Below, in pieces: positions 35,767 through 44,704 of a stretch of 64,000 nt of DNA. The translations under genes and the position numbers were made by a program. The notes beneath the pieces were generated by a model, which saw only the letters and a program-made list of their open reading frames with translations, was not told the DNA's origin and did not search any database. This stretch comes from Vibrio penaeicida (GTDB taxonomy: Bacteria > Pseudomonadota > Gammaproteobacteria > Enterobacterales > Vibrionaceae), in contig NZ_BFAQ01000035.1 in NCBI RefSeq assembly GCF_002933855.1, positions 62,001 to 126,000 of the forward strand, in the 5' to 3' direction. Numbering within the stretch: the stretch's first letter is position 1; each line of letters begins with the position of its first letter.

Positions 35767-37320
35767 TTAGTCTTTACGGAACATTTCAAGCATACGTTTG
35801 GTGACGGTAAAACCACCAAATATATTAATGCTTGCAATTAGAACGGCGATAAAAGACAAGAAAGTTACGACTCCACTCCCTTGCCCTATTTGCAATAAAG
35901 CACCTACAACAATGATTCCAGAGATAGCGTTGGTAACAGACATCAACGGAGTGTGTAGTGAATGCGAAACATTCCAAACGACGTAATAACCTACAACGCA
36001 AGCTAAGACAAATACCGTAAAGTGAGCAAGGAACGAAGCCGGTGCGACAGAGGCAACCCATGCAAACGCACCTACGCCAATAACCAGTGCCGCGACCTTT
36101 TTCACAGGTGATGTTGGCTCTTCTGCCTTAACGGCTTCTACAGATTGGGCTTTTGGTTTCACTTCTGGTTGAGCGGATACTTGTATTGGAGGAGCTGGCC
36201 AGGTGATTTCACCCTCTTTGACTACTGTTACTCCTCTTAAGACAACATCTTCGAAATTGATGTCGATGTTACCGTCTTTCTCTTTGCATAGCAGTTTTAG
36301 AAGGTTGACAAGGTTGGTTCCGTAAAGCTGTGAGGATTGAGTTGGGAGCCTACCGACCATATCGGTATAACCCACGATTTTTACGCCATTCGGGGTGGTG
36401 ATCACTTCGTCGGCTACTGTGTACTCACAGTTACCGCCATTTGCTGCAGCAAGATCGACGATGACACTGCCCGCTTTCATGCTATCGACCATTGCTTTTG
36501 TAATTAGTTTAGGTGCCGGTCGACCAGGAATAAGAGCTGTCGTAATAATAATGTCGACGTCTTTGGCTTGAGCAGCGTACAGCTCTTCTGCCTTTTTATT
36601 AAATTCATCGGACATTTCTTTGGCATAGCCATCACCAGACCCTGAGTTTTCTTGAAAATCTACTTCTAAAAACTCAGCGCCCATAGATTGGACCTGCTCT
36701 TTTACTTCTGGGCGAACATCAAATGAGCGTACAATCGCACCTAAGCTACCTGCTGCACCAATGGCTGCAAGACCGGCAACACCCGCTCCAGCTACCAGCA
36801 CTTTTGCAGGAGGTACTTTACCTGCGGCAGTAATTTGACCAGTAAAAAAGCGCCCGAATTCATGCGCGGCTTCTACCACTGCACGATATCCTGCGATATT
36901 TGCCATAGAACTTAATGCATCAAGTGCTTGTGCTCTCGAAATTCTTGGTACGGCATCCATCGCCATCACGTTGATGTTTTTGCTGGATAACTTCTCCATG
37001 AGAGCTTCATTTTGTGCAGGCCAAATAAAGCTGATAAGGCTCGCACCTTCTTTAATCAAATCAAATTCATCAACGCCAGATTCAGGATCGACCTGAGGAG
37101 CATTTACTTTTAGAATCAGGTCGCTTTTCCAAACGTTATCTCGAGAGACAACAGTTGCGCCAGCTGATTCAAAAGCTGCATCATCAAAACTTGCCAGAAC
37201 CCCTGCTTGGCTCTCAACCGAGACATCAAATCCCAGTTTTAATAACTGCTCTACCGTTTTCGGCGTTGCAGCCACTCGCCTTTCACCTGCGAGTGTTTCT
37301 TTAGGCACACCAATTTGCAT
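35767..37320 (-). CDS. pntA: NAD(P) transhydrogenase subunit alpha
   Basis: The 517-residue protein has the NAD-binding domain I (about 1-375), with [20 protein letters not shown] and the Rossmann loop [23 protein letters not shown] proline/lysine linker and four C-terminal membrane segments (about 420-510) follow. It is the first gene of pntAB; GGGAA precedes the ATG. Length and order match the proton-translocating transhydrogenase of enterics. Confidence 0.96.
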   Translation of the reverse strand: MQIGVPKETLAGERRVAATPKTVEQLLKLGFDVSVESQAGVLASFDDAAFESAGATVVSRDNVWKSDLILKVNAPQVDPESGVDEFDLIKEGASLISFIWPAQNEALMEKLSSKNINVMAMDAVPRISRAQALDALSSMANIAGYRAVVEAAHEFGRFFTGQITAAGKVPPAKVLVAGAGVAGLAAIGAAGSLGAIVRSFDVRPEVKEQVQSMGAEFLEVDFQENSGSGDGYAKEMSDEFNKKAEELYAAQAKDVDIIITTALIPGRPAPKLITKAMVDSMKAGSVIVDLAAANGGNCEYTVADEVITTPNGVKIVGYTDMVGRLPTQSSQLYGTNLVNLLKLLCKEKDGNIDINFEDVVLRGVTVVKEGEITWPAPPIQVSAQPEVKPKAQSVEAVKAEEPTSPVKKVAALVIGVGAFAWVASVAPASFLAHFTVFVLACVVGYYVVWNVSHSLHTPLMSVTNAISGIIVVGALLQIGQGSGVVTFLSFIAVLIASINIFGGFTVTKRMLEMFRKD

Positions 37321-37530
37321 AGTTATTCCCTACTAAATGCACAATTAATAATCAGTTTTTATCTAACGATGAGATTAACTTCAACTAAAACGTATTGAAA
37401 ACACTAAGTTTCATTAGATATAACGTTAAAGAATGAAGGAGCCTCATCTTTATCTTAAAAAATTATCGCAATTAAATTCAGTTATGTTTTCAACTTTCAA
37501 AAAGTTTTTAATTTTTCAAAACAAATGAAA

Positions 37531-37560
37531 GAGCCATTAAGCATACTGCTTAATGGCTCT
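37531..37560 (-). terminator. Hairpin terminator after the PF10115 gene
   Basis: GAGCCATTAAGC and GCTTAATGGCTC form a 12-bp stem; on the minus strand it is followed by TTTCATTTG, a weak T-tract. Confidence 0.7.
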
Positions 37561-37605
37561 CAAAAAGGTGACTAAAATCAATTCGATGTGCTGCAAAAAA
37601 ACTAT

Positions 37606-37887
37606 TTAGTTGAAAATATTATCGCCCATTTGGTCAATAAACATCTGCGCCTTTTTTAGCATGAACTCATTTGCATCGGATTCAGTGGCTAAAACGTCAG
37701 ATCGAATAAATGTATGCGTTTTGGTTTCGCCTGATTCAAAGGTTTTAGTTATTCGCCCAGCTATTCGATACTGACCGCCTTCAGGTTTTGGTTCTTGGTA
37801 AATCAGATAACCATTATACTCAACAGGTTCTGCTTCTTGCACGACGGTTTCTTTTGAACCACCAAATAAACGAGAAAAGAGTCCCAC
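37606..37887 (-). CDS. PF10115 'HlyU family' small protein
   Basis: The 93-residue protein starts MGLFSRLFGGSKE and contains VEYNGYLIYQEPKPEGGQYRIAGRITK (about 22-48) and THTFIRSDVLATESDANEFMLKKAQ. This matches the family annotated as HlyU transcriptional activator (PF10115). It has no helix-turn-helix and is unrelated to the ArsR-type HlyU, so the regulatory label may be a naming error. Start is GTG with AAGGAG 6 bases upstream. It lies 10 bases after the ComFB-like gene and is likely co-transcribed. Confidence 0.82.
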   Translation of the reverse strand: MGLFSRLFGGSKETVVQEAEPVEYNGYLIYQEPKPEGGQYRIAGRITKTFESGETKTHTFIRSDVLATESDANEFMLKKAQMFIDQMGDNIFN

Positions 37888-37897
37888 AAATTACTCC

Positions 37898-38266
37898 TTA
37901 TTCTTCTTTCTTTTTTAGGATAGGTACTTCGTACCACTCTAATTCATCGTCATCATGTCGTCTAGGTTTGGTAAAAATAACGGGAATGCTATCTTCAGTC
38001 CGTTTACGGCGATCATCTTTTATCATGCTTTCCGCAGCTATAAGCGCATCGTCAACCTGTTTTCTCAAGACAACAAGCCGTTCCTCAGGTAATGCGGACA
38101 AAAAATCTATATCATGTCGAATATAAATTGGACGTAATTGGTTTAGTGCAATACAAGCCAAGTCGGCAAGTTGCTCACTATCATAACTTTCTGAATAGTC
38201 AGGTTCTCCTAGACGGTTTCCGACTAATGTCTCCATATAGTTGTGCACATCGACGCTTATTTTCAT
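37898..38266 (-). CDS. ComFB-like protein
   Basis: The 122-residue protein starts ISVDVHNYMETLVGNRLGEPDY and continues LADLACIALNQLRPIYIRHDIDFLSALPEERL (about 32-63), the core of the late-competence ComFB family. The family's cysteine cluster is absent. ComFB-type proteins have been described as cyclic-dinucleotide receptors. That would fit a location divergent from a GGDEF protein; for this one it is inference. The C-terminus is charged and probably disordered. Confidence 0.72.
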   Translation of the reverse strand: MKISVDVHNYMETLVGNRLGEPDYSESYDSEQLADLACIALNQLRPIYIRHDIDFLSALPEERLVVLRKQVDDALIAAESMIKDDRRKRTEDSIPVIFTKPRRHDDDELEWYEVPILKKKEE

Positions 38267-38523
38267 TTATGTACTTCCCTATGTTTCAATCATGACGTCT
38301 ATTCCGACATAAACGCGTAACCAATGACAACTCCAATGGACTTATCTCTGTTACAGCAACTTATTCATTTTGTATCATAAAAACTAGCCTAAATGCGCAG
38401 TAGTACGCTATTTTTCATAATAAGTTTAGCAAAACGCTTGGAAATTATGTGAATAAAAGTATCCTGTTCCTTTATGCTGATCCGGCTATATGTAGCTGCT
38501 GTTGACGGATTTTTTGAACCCAA

Positions 38524-39759
38524 ATGACTTTACCTGCGATTAACGCAAACCTGGTCCGATTCCTATTTCCTTTGTTCCTGGTAACAGGCATTCTCCATGG
38601 TATCGATCAACTTACCCCTCTTATAAGTCAAAACCAAGGTGCCATTGGTTTTCTTCCTTACCTATTGTTTTCTATCGCGCTGATTTTGTGCCACAGCTTT
38701 AATCAGGGACGGATGGGTATGATAGCGGTATCCATGATGCTGGCATATTTAGTGATCCAAGAAAGGCTACAGGTTCCACTTAATTTCGGAACGACTAAAC
38801 TTGAATTCTCAATCTTGGCATTTTTAATGCCAGTATCATGCATGACCGTTTACCTTTTTCCAAACAAGCGCTTTTTTTCGAAAACGGGCATAGCTTATTT
38901 GCTTTTACTCACTTTGTTTATTGGTTGGGCATACCTTACCGTTGAGCATTTTTCACAAAATGGGATGGATCATTTATGGGAAGGCATCCTATTTTCGATA
39001 CCACAAATATCCAAGCTTCCATTTTTAGCCGTTTTGTACAGTGTAATTTTTGTCGGTGTGTCTGCCATTATGGTGCTAACACGTCGGGAAGCTCTTGATT
39101 ATGCGGTATATAACTGCCTGTTGCTGTCTACCGTTACCTTTGGATTCTTCCAACTGTCGTATATATCAGCTGTGTTTTTCTCTCTTGCTGGCATCTTGCT
39201 AATATATAACATTATGTCCACTAGCCATTCGCTGGCTTTTATTGATCAACTTACTGAAATACCCAGTCGCAGAGCGTTAGAGAATGAGATGGGACATTTA
39301 GGTCGAAATTATTCGATTGCTATGCTGGATGTTGACCACTTTAAAAAATTCAATGATACCCATGGGCATGATACTGGAGATGACGTGCTGCGCTTGGTCG
39401 CGAAGACACTGAAAAAAGTTGAAGGAAAGGCTAAAGTCTACCGTTATGGTGGTGAAGAGTTCACGGTATTATTTAAAGGAAAAACCGCCGATGAATCTTT
39501 TCCTTTTCTTGACGAGTTAAGAGAAAACGTTGCGAGCTATGACATGGTTGTACGAAATCGCTCTGATCGACCGAAAGACGATAAACTAGGCACGAAAAAA
39601 CGTGGATCAAATAATTCAGAGAAAACGGTGAATGTGACGATCAGTATCGGTGTCGCGGATAGCTCAAAAATCAAACACCCTAAAAAGGTACTTAAAGCAG
39701 CCGACGAGGCATTATATCAAGCGAAGAAAAGTGGGCGAAATTGCGTCGTTACTAGTTGA
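38524..39759 (+). CDS. Membrane diguanylate cyclase (GGDEF)
   Basis: The 411-residue protein has about seven or eight N-terminal hydrophobic segments (1-235) acting as a membrane sensor, then a GGDEF domain (about 240-411) with DVDHFKKFNDTHGHDTGDDVL and the active loop RYGGEEF. It should make c-di-GMP from GTP. No RxxD inhibitory site precedes the active loop. A charged insertion (about 343-365, RSDRPKDDKLGTKKRG) lies after the active loop. No strong ribosome-binding site is seen before the ATG. Confidence 0.9.
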   Translation: MTLPAINANLVRFLFPLFLVTGILHGIDQLTPLISQNQGAIGFLPYLLFSIALILCHSFNQGRMGMIAVSMMLAYLVIQERLQVPLNFGTTKLEFSILAFLMPVSCMTVYLFPNKRFFSKTGIAYLLLLTLFIGWAYLTVEHFSQNGMDHLWEGILFSIPQISKLPFLAVLYSVIFVGVSAIMVLTRREALDYAVYNCLLLSTVTFGFFQLSYISAVFFSLAGILLIYNIMSTSHSLAFIDQLTEIPSRRALENEMGHLGRNYSIAMLDVDHFKKFNDTHGHDTGDDVLRLVAKTLKKVEGKAKVYRYGGEEFTVLFKGKTADESFPFLDELRENVASYDMVVRNRSDRPKDDKLGTKKRGSNNSEKTVNVTISIGVADSSKIKHPKKVLKAADEALYQAKKSGRNCVVTS

Positions 39760-39936
39760 GTCTTTTGATATCTCTCTTTTTAAGCACATATCCTTTCATT
39801 GTTGTTCCAAAAATGGTCTAAGATCACACCTTTATATTGTTCATTCATTATTCGCTAGCCTACTCTTTTAGTTTACGGTAACTTCGATTTTGCAGGAAAC
39901 AATCTGCATCAATTTGTATATATAAAGAGTTTAATT

Positions 39937-40149
39937 ATGAGTCAAAAAGTCAATGGCACGGTAAAGTGGTTTAACCAAGATAAAGGTTTCGGATTTATCA
40001 CTCCTGAAACAGGGGGTAAAGACGTATTTGTTCATTTTTCTGCAATTCAAGGGACGGGTCGCCGTAACTTAGAAGATGGGCAGAAAGTATCGTTTGTTGT
40101 TACAGACGGACAAAAAGGACCACAAGCCGAAGACGTCAACGCCATCTGA
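39937..40149 (+). CDS. CspA-family cold-shock protein
   Basis: The 70-residue protein is an OB-fold RNA chaperone, with RNP1 (KGFGFITP) and RNP2 (VFVHFSAI). Length and motifs are standard for CspA. It lies alone between the cyclase gene and its own terminator, with a 5' leader of unknown length. Which Csp paralogue this is cannot be decided from one gene. Confidence 0.95.
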   Translation: MSQKVNGTVKWFNQDKGFGFITPETGGKDVFVHFSAIQGTGRRNLEDGQKVSFVVTDGQKGPQAEDVNAI

Positions 40150-40171
40150 TTCTTAGCTTGCTGCTAGATAG

Positions 40172-40199
40172 AAGAGCCACCTAAATCAGGTGGCTTTTT
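40172..40199 (+). terminator. Rho-independent terminator of the csp gene
   Basis: AGCCACC-TAAATCA-GGTGGCT followed by TTTTC. Confidence 0.88.
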
Positions 40200-40281
40200 C
40201 ATACCCATAATTTGCGCGAGTATTTGTGGTAAAAACCTTGTGGTAAGATTTTAATGTAACCACATTTACCTAGGTTTAAAT

Positions 40282-41730
40282 ATGCATACTTGGAAAGGCG
40301 CTAAACTCGCTCAACCCTTTACAAAATTACCTCAGCACTTTTTTACTGAGGTTGATCCAACTCCGCTAGAAAATGTGCGTTGGGTTGATTGGAATGCACC
40401 GTTAGCATTGCATTTAGGATTTCCAGAAAAACCAGATGAAGAAATGCTGTCCATACTTTCAGGATCAACATTACTTGAGACATACCCTTCTGTTGCAATG
40501 AAGTATGTAGGGCATCAGTTTGGCTCGTATAACCCCGATCTAGGTGACGGTCGTGGTTTGCTGCTGTGTCAGGTTCGCACTGAAGATTCTCAGTATGATA
40601 TCCATATAAAAGGAGCTGGTTTAACGCCCTATTCTCGTCAAGGTGACGGAAGAGCAGTTTTACGTTCCAGTATCCGCGAATATCTAATGTCCGAGGCTAT
40701 GCATAGCCTAAAGATACCGACTAGCCGAGCGCTAGGTTTAATCGTGAGCGATACACCCGTTTATCGGGAGGAGTTGGAACAAGGTGCTATTTGTATCCGT
40801 ATTGCAAAAACACATATCAGATTTGGTCACTTTGAATACTTATATTATACCAACCAACATGACGATCTTAAATTGTTCGCCGATTATGTTATCGACCAAC
40901 ATTTTCCATTGGCTAAAGTGTCTAACTCCCCTTACCTTTCATTTTTTAAAGACGTAGTCTCTCGCACAGCCTCTATGATCGCTCACTGGCAGTCCATTGG
41001 TTTTGCTCATGGTGTGATGAACACAGATAACATGTCAATCTTAGGGGAAACGTTTGACTACGGTCCATTCGGAATGATGGAAAAATTTGACCCATCCTTT
41101 ATTTGCAACCACTCAGATTACCAAGGTCGGTATGCATTTGATAATCAACCATCCATCGGTTTGTGGAACTTGACTGCATTAGCTCAGTCGCTATCACCAT
41201 TAGTTGAAAAGGAAGACCTAGAAAATGCTCTTGAAGACTATTATTCACAGCTGACTAAAGAATATAGCCTGCATATGAGAGCAAAATTGGGTCTTGTTGA
41301 ATCTGAGGCTGCCGATACCGAGTTGTTCAATGAGCTGTTTGCTTTAATGAAATCGCAAGAAGCGGATTATACAAATACGTTTCGCGCCCTTTCTAATGTA
41401 GACAAAGTAGGGCCTGCAGACTTTTTAGTACAGTTTACAGACAGTTCATCTGCAAAAACTTGGTTTGATAACTATGAACAAAGGCTAGAAAGAGAATCCA
41501 GTGAGGCTGGATTGCGTTGTTTAACAATGCGTGCAGTCAACCCAAAATTCATTCTAAGAAATTATATGGCTCAACATGCAATCGATATGGCGAATCAAGG
41601 AGACTACTCAGAAGTGAAGCGTTTGAAACAACTGCTTGAAGCACCTTTTTCAGAGGAATCAGGTCTGGAAAAAGATACACATCCCGCTCCTGAATGGGCT
41701 CAAGGCTTGGCGCTTAGTTGCTCCTCTTAA
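40282..41730 (+). CDS. selO: SelO protein AMPylase (YdiU family)
   Basis: The 482-residue pseudokinase-fold enzyme transfers AMP to protein Ser/Thr/Tyr. It has the YdiU hallmarks YVGHQFGSYNPDLGDGRG (about 74-91), HIKGAGLTPYSRQGDGRAVL (about 110-129), the catalytic-loop equivalent GVMNTDNMSI (about 247-256) and the metal-binding FDYGPFG. The C-terminus ends with PAPEWAQGLALSCSS; the usual CxS selenocysteine-equivalent motif reads CSS here. It is a single gene, and TAGG precedes the ATG. Confidence 0.93.
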   Translation: MHTWKGAKLAQPFTKLPQHFFTEVDPTPLENVRWVDWNAPLALHLGFPEKPDEEMLSILSGSTLLETYPSVAMKYVGHQFGSYNPDLGDGRGLLLCQVRTEDSQYDIHIKGAGLTPYSRQGDGRAVLRSSIREYLMSEAMHSLKIPTSRALGLIVSDTPVYREELEQGAICIRIAKTHIRFGHFEYLYYTNQHDDLKLFADYVIDQHFPLAKVSNSPYLSFFKDVVSRTASMIAHWQSIGFAHGVMNTDNMSILGETFDYGPFGMMEKFDPSFICNHSDYQGRYAFDNQPSIGLWNLTALAQSLSPLVEKEDLENALEDYYSQLTKEYSLHMRAKLGLVESEAADTELFNELFALMKSQEADYTNTFRALSNVDKVGPADFLVQFTDSSSAKTWFDNYEQRLERESSEAGLRCLTMRAVNPKFILRNYMAQHAIDMANQGDYSEVKRLKQLLEAPFSEESGLEKDTHPAPEWAQGLALSCSS

Positions 41731-41766
41731 ATTATGACAATCAGCAAGACAAATTAGCTAAGAGCT

Positions 41767-42717
41767 CTAGCTTGTCGCGTATCTATCGCGGCCTTCTGCT
41801 TTTGCTTTGTAAAGCAAAACATCAGCTGCGCTGTAAACATCTTCAATTGTCTCTCTACCTGTGGGGATAAAAGAATACACACCTTGTGACAATGTCACGC
41901 AATGATTGGTAGAAGACTTAGAATGGGGGATTTCTAATGCATTAATTGATTTTTGAACTCTAATAGCCTGTTTTAATGCATCTTCTTCATTGGCATTACT
42001 TACAATAACAACAAACTCCTCTCCACCATATCGACCGACCAATTCTCCGGAGCGAGCAAAACATTGGTCTAAAGTGGAGGCTATTTTTTGCAGGCAGGCA
42101 TCACCTTCTATATGACCGTAATGATCGTTATAAGCTTTAAAGTGATCAACATCTAGAAGTATGACGGTTAACGGCAACTGGTGCCTACCGTGCCAAGATA
42201 CCATGTCTCTCAATTCTTTATCGACATACCGCCTGTTGTAAACTTGTGTAAGACCATCTTCATTCGCTTGCTGTTGAAGATGCATGTTAACTTGTTCTAG
42301 TTGAGACGAAACCAATTTTAATTCTCTACGCATTTGAGCAATACGCTGCATGGCATTCATCTTTGCGCCAAGAACGACTTTATTTACTGGTTTGACCAAA
42401 TAGTCGTCGCCACCAGTTTCAATGGCTTTTGCAATCGTTTCAGGCTCTTCGTGGCTACTCAAGAATATAATGGGAACCCAATCATCATCACGAGCTCGAA
42501 TCTCTTTCGCTACCTCGAACCCATCCATATCTGGCATATTGATATCAAGTAAAACCAATTCAGGATCAAATGACGAATAAACATCAAGTGCACGTTCCCC
42601 ACTCTCAACAACCTCTACAACATGACCAAGCTGCTTAAGGCGAATAGCAAGCTGCATGCGCTCAAATTGTAGGTCATCGACAAGTAACACCCTCATTGAC
42701 GTATTCGGAGATTTCAT
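41767..42717 (-). CDS. Response regulator diguanylate cyclase (REC-GGDEF)
   Basis: The 316-residue protein has an N-terminal receiver domain (about 8-122; LLVDD, phosphorylation site in LVLLDINMPDMDG near residue 58, KPVNK) and a short coiled coil (about 128-152). A GGDEF domain (about 155-316) with LLDVDHFKAYNDHYGH and RYGGEEF follows. It should make c-di-GMP when phosphorylated by an unlinked kinase. No RxxD inhibitory site is visible. A matS site at 41886-41898 lies in its 3' part. Confidence 0.93.
   Translation of the reverse strand: MKSPNTSMRVLLVDDLQFERMQLAIRLKQLGHVVEVVESGERALDVYSSFDPELVLLDINMPDMDGFEVAKEIRARDDDWVPIIFLSSHEEPETIAKAIETGGDDYLVKPVNKVVLGAKMNAMQRIAQMRRELKLVSSQLEQVNMHLQQQANEDGLTQVYNRRYVDKELRDMVSWHGRHQLPLTVILLDVDHFKAYNDHYGHIEGDACLQKIASTLDQCFARSGELVGRYGGEEFVVIVSNANEEDALKQAIRVQKSINALEIPHSKSSTNHCVTLSQGVYSFIPTGRETIEDVYSAADVLLYKAKAEGRDRYATS
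41886..41898. other. matS site (MatP binding)
   Basis: GTGACAATGTCAC, a perfect consensus match inside the REC-GGDEF gene, 13.5 kb right of dif. Confidence 0.87.
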
Positions 42718-42857
42718 AGACTCAAGCTGTTATTATTCTGGCGGTATGAGCTAAATATAGCATGTTGGACGTCGTGCACCCTATATATTGTCAGTAATTT
42801 ATTGACTTTTATCGCGATATTCCTAGCATGTGCTTTTTGAACATTGGAAGAAAAAAT

Positions 42858-43295
42858 ATGTCAAACGAGAACACCACACCACAACAGAAAGTCGACCTCA
42901 CGACCGTATCAGCTGAGTTACGCCAAGTTATTGAGTTTGACAATGTTCCAGAAGAAATGCATTTGATGGTAACTTCGATTCACGAAGTTTCTGAAGAAGC
43001 AGTAAGAGAAGCATGGGACGCGTTGCCAGCAAGTGCACAGAACGTGTTAGACAATTTTGAACAATTTCATGCGTTAGTTTCTGTGAGCCAAGCATTTGCA
43101 GGATTAAACGTAATGGAAGAATTCCCTAACATGAATCTTCCTGAAGATATGTCAGAACAAGATAAAGAAGAGTATCGAGCTTCACTATTAGATCAAGTTT
43201 TACACAATTGTGTGAAGGACATGGTGAAACAACTGAAAAAGGCGAGAAGAGATGCCATCCTGAAACGTGATTTCAATCAGGTATTTCTAAAGTAA
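42858..43295 (+). CDS. DUF3069 family protein
   Basis: The 145-residue acidic, helical protein starts MSNENTTPQQKVDLTTVSAEL and contains HLMVTSIHEVSEEAVREAWDALPASAQNVLDNFEQFHALVSVSQAF. The family is DUF3069 as I recall it from Vibrio; its function is unknown. It is cytoplasmic. The ATG at 42858 follows GGAAG; an open frame from 42828 lacks a site. A terminator follows. Confidence 0.78.
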   Translation: MSNENTTPQQKVDLTTVSAELRQVIEFDNVPEEMHLMVTSIHEVSEEAVREAWDALPASAQNVLDNFEQFHALVSVSQAFAGLNVMEEFPNMNLPEDMSEQDKEEYRASLLDQVLHNCVKDMVKQLKKARRDAILKRDFNQVFLK

Positions 43296-43312
43296 CCAAG
43301 GAAACTTTCATT

Positions 43313-43340
43313 AAAAGGTCGCTTTTTGCGATCTTTTGTC
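43313..43340 (+). terminator. Rho-independent terminator of the DUF3069 gene
   Basis: AAAAGGTCGC and GCGATCTTTT pair with one G-U around a T-rich loop, followed by GTC. Confidence 0.65.
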
Positions 43341-43384
43341 TATTTTGAGCTGTATAAAGAACGTGTCTTGATTGTGAGATTGGA

Positions 43385-43440
43385 AATACAATTCTCATTT
43401 GGAGTTTTGCTTTCCTGAAAATGGATTCTCATAATGATGC
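43385..43440. promoter_or_regulatory. Two weak Fur-like sequences upstream of the OmpA-like gene
   Basis: AATACAATTCTCATTT (43385-43400) and GATTCTCATAATGATGC (43424-43440) each match part of the Fur consensus. They would fit with the iron-related receptor and AraC genes next door, but are imperfect. Confidence 0.35.
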
Positions 43441-43496
43441 TGATTATAACAATCTACCCAAATAATCGCATTGTATATTATAAAAAGGAATTATCT

Positions 43497-44507
43497 ATGA
43501 AAAAGCAGTTAGTTGTACTTACGCTACTTTCTTCACTTCCATTTACTGCCAGCTCTCAAGTTTATCTTGGTGGTAAAGTGGGTGCTTCATCTTTGTCAAA
43601 CTCTTGTGCTGTAGCAACCGGATGTGATGATGACGGTACCGCATTGGGTGTGTATCTTGGATATCAGCTACTGGATAATGTCGCACTAGAACTGGGATAT
43701 GATGATTACGGTCAATTTAAATCAAACTACATTGATAGCGGTTCTCTAACCAATTTAGAAGGTTCAATGACAGCAATTACATTCGCACCAAAATTCAATA
43801 TTCCATTAAGTGAAGATGCTGATTTTTTCAGTAAAATTGGAGCAGGTTACTCCACTTACGACGAAGCTAAAGATGACTTAAACCTTTTGGTTGGGCTTGG
43901 CGTCGAAGGTAAAATCACAGAAGCACTTCGGGCTAGAATCGAGTATCAATTAATGACAGAAATTAATGCGGGTCCAGCCGACGACAGCACAGCAAGCATG
44001 TTCACGTTAGGCCTTAATTATCATTTCGGTGCCAAAGCAAAACCAGCTCCTGTAGCAAAAGCAGAACCACGTCCTGTTGCAGAGCCAGCTCCTGCACCAG
44101 CGCCTGTCGTTGAAGAGAAGAAACCAGAGCCACCTAAAAAGCAAACTATTACTTTCCAATCTCAACAAGATGTCAGCTTGTTTGAAACAGGAAGCAGTAA
44201 GTTAAGTGCTGCTGGGACTCGTCGTTTTGAGTCAGTAGCAACTCTTCTTACCACTTACCCTCAATCAAAAGTAGACGTTGTTGGTCACACCGACAGTCGT
44301 GGTAGCGCCAAATTCAACCAGAAACTATCTGAAGAACGCGCTCAAGCAGTCGCAGATTACTTGGTTGCTAAAGGTGTAGATTCGAACCGTATTACTGTTA
44401 AAGGTGATGGCGAGTCTAACCCAATCGCTTCTAATGACACTGCAGCAGGACGTGAGCAAAACCGTCGTGTTGAAGTAACGATTGAAGAGTTTACCGTAGA
44501 AGAGTAA
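43497..44507 (+). CDS. OmpA-family outer-membrane protein
   Basis: The 336-residue protein has a signal peptide (about 1-20), an eight-stranded OmpA-type barrel (about 21-180, opening VYLGGKVGASSLS) and a proline/alanine/lysine hinge (about 182-220). A C-terminal OmpA/MotB peptidoglycan-binding domain (VDVVGHTDSRGSAKFNQKLSEERAQAV) follows. Start MKKQLVV at 43497 is chosen for AAGGAAT upstream; the open frame from 43434 gives no signal peptide. A terminator lies 20 bases after the stop. Confidence 0.92.
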   Translation: MKKQLVVLTLLSSLPFTASSQVYLGGKVGASSLSNSCAVATGCDDDGTALGVYLGYQLLDNVALELGYDDYGQFKSNYIDSGSLTNLEGSMTAITFAPKFNIPLSEDADFFSKIGAGYSTYDEAKDDLNLLVGLGVEGKITEALRARIEYQLMTEINAGPADDSTASMFTLGLNYHFGAKAKPAPVAKAEPRPVAEPAPAPAPVVEEKKPEPPKKQTITFQSQQDVSLFETGSSKLSAAGTRRFESVATLLTTYPQSKVDVVGHTDSRGSAKFNQKLSEERAQAVADYLVAKGVDSNRITVKGDGESNPIASNDTAAGREQNRRVEVTIEEFTVEE

Positions 44508-44525
44508 ATATAACTTCTAAATAGG

Positions 44526-44558
44526 AAATGGCTTCCAGTCTTGGAAGCCATTTTTTTT
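44526..44558 (+). terminator. Rho-independent terminator between ompA-like and TonB-receptor genes
   Basis: AATGGCTTCCA-GTCT-TGGAAGCCATT followed by six T. Confidence 0.93.
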
Positions 44559-44704
44559 GCTACCACCATTCTCGTTGGCACTTATCAACCGCGAGAACAT
44601 GGATAATTTGGTCAAAAATTTAACATGCAATAAACGCACTATTCAACTCCAATACTGGGAAATACCCTCAGCCTTGGAGCTTTAAGTTATATTTTTTTGA
44701 CCTG

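Noticed and set aside
39880-39936. Structured cold-shock leader or riboswitch before the csp gene
   Set aside because: The leader start is unknown and no cold-box or pairing pattern stands out by eye.
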